From Streptosporangiaceae bacterium (GTDB taxonomy: Bacteria > Actinomycetota > Actinomycetes > Streptosporangiales > Streptosporangiaceae): a DNA stretch of 5,439 bases. Of the stretch, positions 1 to 4,997 are shown piece by piece. Position numbers and translations under genes: made by a program. The notes beneath the pieces were generated by a model. It did not search any database, had not been told where the DNA came from, and was given only the letters and a program-made list of their open reading frames with translations. Location of the stretch: the NCBI GenBank assembly GCA_030045215.1, contig JASIBJ010000137.1, positions 1-5,439 of the forward strand, written 5' to 3'. Position 1 is the first letter of the stretch; every line of letters starts with the position of its first letter.

Positions 1-37
1 GACCGGGTCCTGTGCCTGTGGCGATTCCTTCCACTGA
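1..37 (+). CDS. HesB/IscA/ErpA-type iron-sulfur cluster carrier, C-terminal end only
   Basis: Reading from base 2, the last codons give TGSCACGDSFH and then a TGA stop at 35-37. A-type iron-sulfur carriers (IscA, ErpA, HesB) end in a C-x-C-G-x-S-F motif whose two cysteines, with a third one upstream, bind the Fe-S cluster before transfer to apo-proteins; CACGDSF matches this. The rest of the protein, usually about 110-120 residues, lies outside the window, so the first of the three cysteines cannot be checked. The gene is followed after about 33 bases by a strong hairpin, as expected for a real gene end. A HesB-family gene close to adoK and ctaC is a known actinobacterial neighbourhood (Mycobacterium tuberculosis Rv2204c, Rv2202c, Rv2200c). 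The call rests on only 11 residues, but the motif is specific and sits exactly at the stop codon. Confidence 0.75.
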   Translation, partial: TGSCACGDSFH

Positions 38-70
38 ACGGCGCGTCCCGATCAGCTAGTCAGCCCTGTC

Positions 71-103
71 AGCCCGGCCAGTCGTCTCGACCGGCCGGGC
101 TTT
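71..103 (+). terminator. Hairpin terminator after the hesB-family gene
   Basis: AGCCCGGCC (71-79) pairs perfectly with GGCCGGGCT (93-101). Inside it, GTCG (81-84) pairs with CGAC (88-91) around a TCT loop, with one A/C mismatch between the two stems. The hairpin ends in a short TTT run (101-103). The strong GC stem and short T run fit an intrinsic terminator of the actinobacterial kind, separating the HesB-type gene from adoK. Confidence 0.6.
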
Positions 104-170
104 CGGCTGCCTGAAGCAGGCCGGCCAGACCGGGCGCGTGTAATCTGTGCCAGCCAGCGCGCCGGACACT

Positions 171-176
171 GGGAGG
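171..176 (+). promoter_or_regulatory. Ribosome binding site of adoK
   Basis: GGGAGG lies six bases before the ATG at 183. It decides the start: an in-frame GTG at 147 would add 12 residues with no homology and lies upstream of this site. Confidence 0.8.
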
Positions 177-182
177 CACCCC

Positions 183-1148
183 ATGCGCATTGCGGTAACC
201 GGGTCGATCGCGACCGACCACCTGATGACCTTCCCCGGCCGGTTCACCGAGCAGCTCATCGCCGACAAGCTGGACAAGGTCTCGCTGTCGTTCCTGATTG
301 ACCGCCTGGAGATCCGCCGCGGCGGGGTGGCCGCCAATATTGCCTTCAGCCTCGGCTGCCTCGGCCTCACGCCGATGCTGATCGGCAGCGTCGGGCCGGA
401 TTTCGGCGAGTACCGGCAGTGGCTGGACGAGCATGGCGTTGACACCAGCCGGGTCCGCGAGTCCGTCATCCACCAGACCGCCAGGTTCACCGGCACCACT
501 GACGCCGACCTGAACCAGATCGCCTCCTTCTATCCCGGCGCGATGAGCGAGGACGCCGAAATCGACCTGGCCGGGCTGGCCGGGCAGGCGGACCTGGTGC
601 TGATTGGCGCGGGCGATCCGGCGGCGATGCTCAGCATGACCGGCCAGTGCCGCGCACATCAGATCCCGTTCGCGGCCGACACCTCCCAGCAGCTGGCCAC
701 CCTGGACGGCGACCAGATCCGTGACCTGGTGACCGGCGCGGCGTTCCTGTTCAGCAACGAGTACGAGGCATCGCTGATCGAGCACAAGACCGGCTGGAGC
801 GCCGACGAGCTGACCGCCGAGGTCGGCGTCCGCGTTACCACGCTGGCCGCCGCGGGCGCGCGGGTGGACCGGGCCGGCCACGACCCGGTCAGCGTCGGCC
901 CGGTGCTCGAGGTGGTTCCGGTCGAACCGACCGGCGCCGGCGACGCGTTCCGGGCCGGCTTCCTGGCTGCGGTCGCGTGGGGCCTGAGCCTGGAGCGAGC
1001 GGCGCAGCTCGGCAACCTGATGGCCGTGCTGGTGCTGGAGACCACCGGACCGCAGGAGTACAAGCTGAGCGCGGCCGAGCTGGCGACGCGCTGCGCGAAG
1101 TCTTACGGGCAGGCGGCAGCCGACGAACTGGCCGCGCACGTCGGCTGA
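183..1148 (+). CDS. adoK: Adenosine kinase, PfkB/ribokinase family (AdoK-type)
   Basis: This 321-residue cytosolic sugar/nucleoside kinase probably phosphorylates adenosine to AMP with ATP, a purine salvage step. It starts MRIAVTGSIATDHLM and continues with FPGRF, KVSLSFL, ASFYPGAMSE and AQLG.L.AVLVLE.TG.QE, stretches I recognise as shared with M. tuberculosis AdoK (Rv2202c, formerly CbhK), an adenosine kinase closer to bacterial ribokinases than to eukaryotic adenosine kinases. The PfkB signatures are present: the glycine-rich RRGGVAANIAFSLG near residues 45-58, and EPTGAGDAFRAGF at 248-260 with the anion-hole TGAG and catalytic base Asp254. Length matches the family (about 320-325). The ATG at 183 is favoured by GGGAGG six bases upstream. 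A possible -10 element, TAATCT, lies at 141-146, but no convincing -35 accompanies it. Substrate is inferred from similarity; a ribokinase-like sugar kinase is the alternative. Confidence 0.9.
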   Translation: MRIAVTGSIATDHLMTFPGRFTEQLIADKLDKVSLSFLIDRLEIRRGGVAANIAFSLGCLGLTPMLIGSVGPDFGEYRQWLDEHGVDTSRVRESVIHQTARFTGTTDADLNQIASFYPGAMSEDAEIDLAGLAGQADLVLIGAGDPAAMLSMTGQCRAHQIPFAADTSQQLATLDGDQIRDLVTGAAFLFSNEYEASLIEHKTGWSADELTAEVGVRVTTLAAAGARVDRAGHDPVSVGPVLEVVPVEPTGAGDAFRAGFLAAVAWGLSLERAAQLGNLMAVLVLETTGPQEYKLSAAELATRCAKSYGQAAADELAAHVG

Positions 1149-1157
1149 CTTTCATCA

Positions 1158-1218
1158 GGGGAACGAAGGGTCTCCCCGCGACTGTCGTCCGCATCGCAAG
1201 CTGGCGGGTCAGGACCCG
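1158..1218 (+). terminator. Weak hairpins downstream of adoK
   Basis: Two modest inverted repeats follow the adoK stop: GGGGA (1158-1162) with TCCCC (1173-1177), and CGGGT (1205-1209) with ACCCG (1214-1218) around a four-base loop. Neither has a T run, so termination here is only a suggestion. The rest of the 150-base gap up to 1298 shows no small gene that I can support. Confidence 0.25.
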
Positions 1219-1264
1219 TTGCCCCCGTGGCCCGCGCCTCGCGCTCGCTACGGCTGGCCCGGTG

Positions 1265-1292
1265 CGGACTAGCGCGGACGCAGCGGTAGCGT
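1265..1292 (+). promoter_or_regulatory. Candidate promoter of ctaG, giving a leaderless mRNA
   Basis: CGGACT (1265-1270, sharing the GAC core of TTGACA) is followed after 16 bases by TAGCGT (1287-1292), which fits the TANNNT -10 pattern of actinobacterial housekeeping promoters. The A of the ctaG ATG lies seven bases after the last T of this box, where transcription would be expected to start. No Shine-Dalgarno sequence precedes the ATG, which fits leaderless translation. Confidence 0.4.
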
Positions 1293-1298
1293 CTGGTT

Positions 1299-2354
1299 AT
1301 GCTCGCTGCGCTTGCGACCGGATATCACGGTCCGCCGGAGCTGACCCTCGCGCGGGCCTTCAGTTCGTGGACGCTAGACCCGTGGACGCTCAGCGCCGTC
1401 GTCGTGCTCGGCGTGGGCTACCTGGCGGGCGTTCGCAAGGTGCGCCGCGACGGGCAGTCGTGGCCGGCCGCGCGGGTCATCGCGTTCTGCGGTCTCGGCC
1501 TCGGGTTCGCGGTGATCGCGACGATGTCCTTCGTGGGCGTGTACACGCCGGTCCTGTTCTACGCCAGATCGGTGCAGACCATTCTGTTCCTGCTGGTCGT
1601 GCCGTTGTTCCTGGCCCTAGGCCGGCCGCTCACGGTCGTGATCGAGACCGTGCCGCGGTTCGGCCCCTGGCTCGACGCGGTCATCAAGAGCCGGGTCGCG
1701 AAGCTGCTCACGTTCCCCGCCATCACGACGTTCGTGCTGGTCGTCACGCCATTCCTGGTGTACTTCTCGCCCTGGTACCAGGCTGGCTTCACGTCGGTGG
1801 CGGTGGCGCAGCTCACCCACGTCGCGTTCCTCGCGCCAGGCTTCGTATTCTTCTGGACGCTGCTGCGAGTTGATCCGGTGCCGAAGGCCTACCCGTACGT
1901 GGTCGCGTTGTGGATCACTGCGGCCGAGGTAATCGGCGACGCGATCCTCGGCCTCGCGGTGATCGCCGACACGAGCCTGCTGGCTGGCCCGTACTATCAC
2001 GCGCTGGCCCGGCCGTGGGGCCCGACCCTGGCCACCGACCAGGTGCTCGGCGGGGGAGTGCTGTGGATCTTCGGTGACATTGTCGGGCTGCCATTCCTGG
2101 CGGCCCAGCTGATCCAGATGATCCGCGAGGATGAGCACGACGCCGAGGTGATCGACGCTGAGCTGGACGCCCGGGAGGCGGCGGAAGCGGCCACCTCGGC
2201 GGCCTCGGGAGCCGCGCTAGCCGGCGCGGAGACCGCGACCGCGGTTGCCGCATCGGGAGGCGCGGCGGCCCCGAGCACTCAGCGGCCGTGGTGGGAGACC
2301 GACTCTCGATTCGCCGACCGATTCCGCGCGGTGGACGAGACCGACCCCCGGTAA
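1299..2354 (+). CDS. ctaG: Cytochrome c oxidase assembly protein, CtaG_caa3 family
   Basis: This 351-residue integral membrane protein is probably needed to assemble the aa3-type cytochrome oxidase, as Bacillus CtaG is for the caa3 oxidase, most likely at the copper insertion stage. It is unrelated to the Cox11-type protein also called CtaG in proteobacteria. Hydrophobic segments near residues 31-45, 58-80, 91-108, 136-156, 165-188, 198-222 and 254-275 give about seven membrane helices. Family marks are RVDPVPK (190-196), the histidine in the fifth helix (H174) and DQVLGGGVLWIFGD (247-260) entering the last helix. After residue 280 comes a charged stretch, then an Ala-rich linker (about 292-325) and a closing RPWWETDSRF motif (329-338). 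An in-frame TAG at 1287 limits the start; ATG 1299 is the first standard start and lacks a Shine-Dalgarno site. It converges on the tusA-like gene, 90 bases away. Confidence 0.88.
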   Translation: MLAALATGYHGPPELTLARAFSSWTLDPWTLSAVVVLGVGYLAGVRKVRRDGQSWPAARVIAFCGLGLGFAVIATMSFVGVYTPVLFYARSVQTILFLLVVPLFLALGRPLTVVIETVPRFGPWLDAVIKSRVAKLLTFPAITTFVLVVTPFLVYFSPWYQAGFTSVAVAQLTHVAFLAPGFVFFWTLLRVDPVPKAYPYVVALWITAAEVIGDAILGLAVIADTSLLAGPYYHALARPWGPTLATDQVLGGGVLWIFGDIVGLPFLAAQLIQMIREDEHDAEVIDAELDAREAAEAATSAASGAALAGAETATAVAASGGAAAPSTQRPWWETDSRFADRFRAVDETDPR

Positions 2355-2367
2355 CCGGTCGCGCCTG

Positions 2368-2384
2368 CCGCGCGATTTTCGCGG
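2368..2384 (+). terminator. Hairpin just after ctaG
   Basis: CCGCG (2368-2372) can pair with CGCGG (2380-2384) around a seven-base loop holding TTTT; an alternative register pairs CGCGA (2371-2375) with TCGCG (2379-2383). It starts 14 bases after the ctaG stop. There is no T run downstream, so this is a weak terminator candidate. Confidence 0.3.
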
Positions 2385-2426
2385 GGGTACGGGGGATCGT
2401 CCTGCATCCAGGCGGGGGTACGGGGG
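2381..2426. repeat. 15-base direct repeat with four G5 tracts between convergent genes
   Basis: GCGGGGGTACGGGGG occurs exactly at 2381-2395 and again at 2412-2426, with a 31-base period. Each copy is followed by a similar TCGTC. Together they give G5-TAC-G5, an 18-base spacer, and G5-TAC-G5 on the plus strand. The element fills most of the gap between the 3' ends of ctaG and the tusA-like gene. It codes for nothing in any frame that I can support. Confidence 0.8.
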
Positions 2427-2437
2427 TCGTCTCCCCG
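2421..2437 (-). terminator. Hairpin just after the tusA-like gene
   Basis: CGGGG (2421-2425) pairs with CCCCG (2433-2437) around a seven-base loop. On the minus strand it lies eight bases beyond the tusA-like stop codon, so it could end the desulfurase-tusA transcript. The stem is only five pairs and no T run follows. Confidence 0.3.
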
Positions 2438-2444
2438 GACAGGA

Positions 2445-2744
2445 CTAGTACCTGCGACGGACCAGGAATGACCAGGCTTCGTGCGGGGCGCCGAGCGCGT
2501 CCATCCGGGCGGGCAACTCGTCGGTCCGCACGAACTCCTGCGACTTCAGCGCGCACCAGGCCGGCAGGTCAGTCTTGGCGGCAGGATCGTCGGCCAGGAC
2601 CGCGATGTGCTGACCGACCTGCACGTCCCTGATCCGGTCGGCGAGCATGATGATCGGGATGGGGCACTTCTTGCCCAGCGCATCGAGCGTGAGGACCGGC
2701 ACGGGGGTCAGGGCGCCGGCGCTCGCACGCTGCGGGGTCGTCAC
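2445..2744 (-). CDS. tusA: TusA-like sulfur carrier protein (SirA/TusA/YeeD family)
   Basis: This 99-residue small cytosolic protein probably accepts a persulfide sulfur from the cysteine desulfurase encoded just upstream and passes it on; E. coli TusA does this from IscS towards tRNA 2-thiouridine and molybdenum cofactor synthesis. The family signature LDALGKKCPIPII (20-32) contains the CPxP motif with the sulfur-carrying Cys27. DDPAAKTDLPAWC (52-64), with a second cysteine Cys64, and the C-terminal SFLVRR strand (92-97) also match. An N-terminal extension of about 15 residues precedes the domain. The GTG start at 2744 is supported by GGAGG six bases upstream. The desulfurase stop lies only 30 bases before it, so the pair is very likely co-transcribed. 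The final sulfur acceptor is not known from the sequence. Confidence 0.88.
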   Translation of the reverse strand: MTTPQRASAGALTPVPVLTLDALGKKCPIPIIMLADRIRDVQVGQHIAVLADDPAAKTDLPAWCALKSQEFVRTDELPARMDALGAPHEAWSFLVRRRY

Positions 2745-2750
2745 GCGATA

Positions 2751-2755
2751 CCTCC
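2751..2755 (-). promoter_or_regulatory. Ribosome binding site of the tusA-like gene
   Basis: GGAGG on the minus strand, six bases before the GTG start at 2744. It lies in the 30-base gap after the desulfurase stop, so the tusA-like gene has its own translation start within the operon. Confidence 0.8.
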
Positions 2756-2774
2756 AAGGAGGGTCGTCCTGCGG

Positions 2775-3935
2775 CTATGGAGCACTCGTCGCCCTAACAG
2801 TGTCGCGCACCCTCGCCACGATCGGCGGCAGGACCTCCAGGAACTCCTCGACGGACTGCGGGGTCGCGTCACCTGGTAGCGATACCCGGACGTTGCCGTG
2901 CGTAAGCACGCCCATGGCAGCCAGCACGTGGCTGGGCTGGCGGGTGTCGGATACGCACGCGCTGCCCGATGACACCGAGAAGCCGACCTGGTCGAGCTCG
3001 GTGACGAGTGCCTCGCCGTCGACATACAGGCACGAGAACGTGACGATGTGCGGCAGCCGATGGTCGGGGTCGCCGTGGACCACGGCGTCGGGCACCAGCT
3101 CGGGCACCGCCGCCCGGATGCGGTCGGTGTGCGCGCGGAGCGCGCCCGAGGACGCGGCCCGTTCCGCTCGTATCGCCCGCAGCGCTTCCGCGGCCGCCAG
3201 TACGGCCGGGACGTTCGGGAAGCCCGGGACACGCCGGTTTTCCCTGTCATCGGCCGGCAGCGGCTCCCGCCAGCGGATGCCTTTGCCGACCGCGAGGACG
3301 CCGACGCCGGCCGGGCCACCCCACTTGCGGGCGCTGGCCGCCAGCAGGGACCAGCCGGCCGGGATGGGGAGCCAGCCAACCGAGGCCGCCGCGTCGACCA
3401 GCAGCGGCACCCGATAGCGGTCGCAGGCCGCGATGACGTCGGCGACGGGCTGGATCGTGGCCACCTCGTTGTTGGCCGTCTGCAGGCACGCCAGGAGTGT
3501 CCGGTCCTGCTGCAGGGCCTGCGCGAACGCGCCGACATCGACGCGGCCGAACCGGTCCACGCTGGCGGTCGTCACATCCGTTCCAGACCGGCGAGCGAGC
3601 CAGTCCGCGGCGTTCAGGACGCTCGAGTGCTCCACGGCGCTGGTCACCACGTGTCCTGGCCCGCGGGCGGCGGACTGGCGGGCCTGGACCGCGCCGAGCA
3701 GGGCCAGGTGCACCGCCTGGGTCCCTGATGTGGTGAAGGACAGCTCATCAGGCCGGCAGCCGAGTTCGGTCGCCACGGACTCGCGGGCCTGGTCAAGGAG
3801 CAGCCGGGCCCGCCTGCCTTCGCGGTGCAACCGGGCCGGGTCAGCCCAGCCGTCGGCCAGGGCCGCCAGCAGGGCCTCCCTGGCCCGCGGATGTAGCGGC
3901 TCGGCCGACGCCGCGTCGAAATAGGGCACGTTCAT
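2775..3935 (-). CDS. Cysteine desulfurase, class V aminotransferase fold (NifS/IscS-like)
   Basis: This 386-residue PLP enzyme should convert cysteine to alanine and place the sulfur on its own cysteine as a persulfide, probably handing it to the adjacent TusA-like protein. The N-terminus YFDAASAEPLHP is the usual opening of the family. Visible features are TSGT (69-72, PLP phosphate), SAVEHSS with His103 stacking on PLP, ANNE (154-157), the PLP-binding Asp181, the Schiff-base Lys204 in SARKWGGPAGVG, and SSGSAC with catalytic Cys327 followed by PSHVLAAMG and NVRVSL with Arg350. Two positions differ from the family: Ala184 where Gln is usual (DAAQ) and Arg203 where His is usual (SxHK). The ATG at 3935 fits homologue N-termini; it has only a weak Shine-Dalgarno (AGAG, very close). 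A TTG at 4025 would add 30 unlike residues. The gene diverges from ctaC and leads the operon with tusA. Confidence 0.9.
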   Translation of the reverse strand: MNVPYFDAASAEPLHPRAREALLAALADGWADPARLHREGRRARLLLDQARESVATELGCRPDELSFTTSGTQAVHLALLGAVQARQSAARGPGHVVTSAVEHSSVLNAADWLARRSGTDVTTASVDRFGRVDVGAFAQALQQDRTLLACLQTANNEVATIQPVADVIAACDRYRVPLLVDAAASVGWLPIPAGWSLLAASARKWGGPAGVGVLAVGKGIRWREPLPADDRENRRVPGFPNVPAVLAAAEALRAIRAERAASSGALRAHTDRIRAAVPELVPDAVVHGDPDHRLPHIVTFSCLYVDGEALVTELDQVGFSVSSGSACVSDTRQPSHVLAAMGVLTHGNVRVSLPGDATPQSVEEFLEVLPPIVARVRDTVRATSAP

Positions 3936-4013
3936 GACTCTAGGCCCGGCACGAGATGATCTTCGCCGGCGGTCGCTGGCGGCGAGGCAGGGCCGAAGTT
4001 CGCGCTGTATGTG

Positions 4014-4023
4014 GGGGTACCCC
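4014..4023. repeat. GGGGTACCCC palindrome in the divergent promoter region
   Basis: A perfect 10-base palindrome. With the preceding G it contains GGGGGTAC, the same eight bases found twice in the ctaG/tusA intergenic repeat (2383-2390 and 2414-2421). It lies about 20 bases upstream of the candidate ctaC -35 box, where a dimeric regulator could bind, but no regulator is known to me for it. Confidence 0.55.
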
Positions 4024-4042
4024 AAGGTCGGGCAGCCAGGCG

Positions 4043-4072
4043 TTGTACTGTTTCCACGACAGGCTGTAGGAC
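4043..4072 (+). promoter_or_regulatory. Candidate promoter of ctaC-ctaD
   Basis: TTGTAC (4043-4048) and TAGGAC (4067-4072) are separated by 18 bases and resemble the TTGAC / TAGRRT boxes of actinobacterial housekeeping promoters. Transcription would begin near 4079, giving a leader of about 45 bases before the GTG at 4125. The -10 box lacks the usual final T, so the assignment is tentative. Confidence 0.35.
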
Positions 4073-4112
4073 GTCGACCGCAACCGGCCGCTGACGCCGG
4101 GACTTATTGCTG

Positions 4113-4118
4113 GGAAGG
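4113..4118 (+). promoter_or_regulatory. Ribosome binding site of ctaC
   Basis: GGAAGG lies six bases before the GTG at 4125 and decides that start over the in-frame TTG at 4107, which would place the ribosome site inside the coding region. Confidence 0.7.
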
Positions 4119-4124
4119 CCATCT

Positions 4125-4997
4125 GTGAGTCCCACTCCCCGTGCTCCCGAGCACCGGGCCCCGCGCCGCGGGACGAGAGCGCGGCGCTGGCTGCCAATGA
4201 CTGCCCTGGCCATAGCGGTGGTGACGCTGACGGCCGGCTGCAACTCCGCGGACGTGGAGCGGCTCGGCCTGCGCGCGCCGCTGACGACCCAGGCTCGGCT
4301 GACGGTGTCGCTCTGGCAGGGCTCATGGATCGCCGCGCTGTCGGTGGGCGTCGTGGTCTGGGGCGGGATCCTCTGGGCGGTGATCTTCTACCGCAAGCGC
4401 GGAGACAGGATCCCGGCTCAGGTCCGCTACAACCTGCCCGTGGAGATCCTCTACACGATCATCCCGTTCATCATGGTCGGGGTGCTGTTCTACTTCACCG
4501 CGCGGGACGAGAACAGGATCGATGCCCTGGCGCCACACCCGGACGTGGTCGTGGACGTGATCGGCTCCCAGTGGACCTGGACGTTCCAGTATCCGCAGTA
4601 CCCGGTGAAGAACTCGGCGAACGGCGTCACCGAGCTCGGGGCCATGTGGAACGGCATCCTCGGGCCGGGCGACAACGAGAACGAGCTGCCGCTGCTGGAG
4701 ATCCCGGCGCACGAGTCCGTCCGGTTCAACCTGTACTCGGTCGACGTGATCCACTCGTTCTGGATCCTGCCGTTCGACTTCAAGCGGGACGTGATCCCCG
4801 GCCATCCGAATCACTTCCAGGTCAACACCACCGGCACGCTGTACGGCGGACCCGATAGCATCGGCCGCTGCTCGGAGTTGTGCGGCTTGTACCACAGCCG
4901 GATGCTGTTCCGCATCTTGATCGTGACGCCGGCCCAGTTCAAGGCCTGGATCCTGGCGCAGCAGAAGCTGCAGAACGCGACTGGGGGTGCGCAGTGA
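4125..4997 (+). CDS. ctaC: Cytochrome c oxidase subunit II (aa3-type), lipoprotein
   Basis: This 290-residue subunit carries the CuA centre that passes electrons to the heme/copper core in CtaD. A basic N-region (RAPRRGTRARR) and a hydrophobic stretch end in the lipobox LTAGC (35-39), so the mature protein should be lipid-anchored at Cys39. Two membrane helices follow (about 64-88 and 107-126); NLPVEILYTIIP (103-114) includes Glu107, at the conserved acidic site linked to the K proton channel. The exterior cupredoxin domain has SQWTWTFQYP (148-157), the aromatic electron-entry patch, and a complete CuA ligand set: His210 in DVIHSFW, then Cys249, Glu251, Cys253, His257 and Met260 in RCSELCGLYHSRM. 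There is no CxxCH, so no fused cytochrome c; this is an aa3 rather than a caa3 type subunit. Start is GTG 4125, based on GGAAGG six bases upstream. The stop overlaps the ctaD start by four bases. Confidence 0.96.
   Translation: MSPTPRAPEHRAPRRGTRARRWLPMTALAIAVVTLTAGCNSADVERLGLRAPLTTQARLTVSLWQGSWIAALSVGVVVWGGILWAVIFYRKRGDRIPAQVRYNLPVEILYTIIPFIMVGVLFYFTARDENRIDALAPHPDVVVDVIGSQWTWTFQYPQYPVKNSANGVTELGAMWNGILGPGDNENELPLLEIPAHESVRFNLYSVDVIHSFWILPFDFKRDVIPGHPNHFQVNTTGTLYGGPDSIGRCSELCGLYHSRMLFRILIVTPAQFKAWILAQQKLQNATGGAQ

Larger units (their letters stand above)
3936..4124. promoter_or_regulatory. Divergent intergenic region between the desulfurase gene and ctaC
   Basis: This 189-base gap must hold the promoters of both the desulfurase-tusA operon and ctaC-ctaD. 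It contains a candidate ctaC promoter and the palindrome GGGGTACCCC, listed separately. No clear minus-strand promoter with both boxes could be picked out, and no small gene is supported. Confidence 0.6.

Noticed and set aside
147..182. Upstream GTG start for adoK
   Set aside because: It lies before the GGGAGG ribosome site, and the added 12 residues do not resemble AdoK N-termini.
69..1139. A 356-codon open frame on the minus strand opposite adoK
   Set aside because: It is the antisense shadow of a clearly recognised kinase, rich in Arg, Gly, Ala and Gln with no domain; long spurious frames are common at this GC content.
1201..1265. GC-rich CGCG/CTCGC stretch before ctaG as a REP-like repeat
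   Set aside because: It has partial internal similarity only, with no second copy in the window, so a repeat family cannot be supported.
977..1873. A 298-codon plus-strand frame spanning the end of adoK and the first half of ctaG
   Set aside because: The translation is Arg/Gly/Ala-rich and low in complexity, overlaps two recognised genes and has no family features.
2647..3417. Plus-strand frames opposite the tusA-like and desulfurase genes
   Set aside because: They are Ser/Thr/Arg-rich shadow translations of genes with complete catalytic motifs on the other strand.
3936..4025. TTG start at 4025 adding 30 residues to the desulfurase
   Set aside because: The added Arg-rich residues are unlike the family, whose members begin a few residues before YFDAA.
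4107..4124. TTG start at 4107 for ctaC
   Set aside because: The GGAAGG ribosome site would be inside the coding region; GTG 4125 has ideal spacing.
4125..4997. Cytochrome c fusion in CtaC (caa3-type oxidase), suggested by the neighbouring CtaG_caa3 gene
   Set aside because: There is no CxxCH heme-binding motif and the protein ends shortly after the CuA domain.
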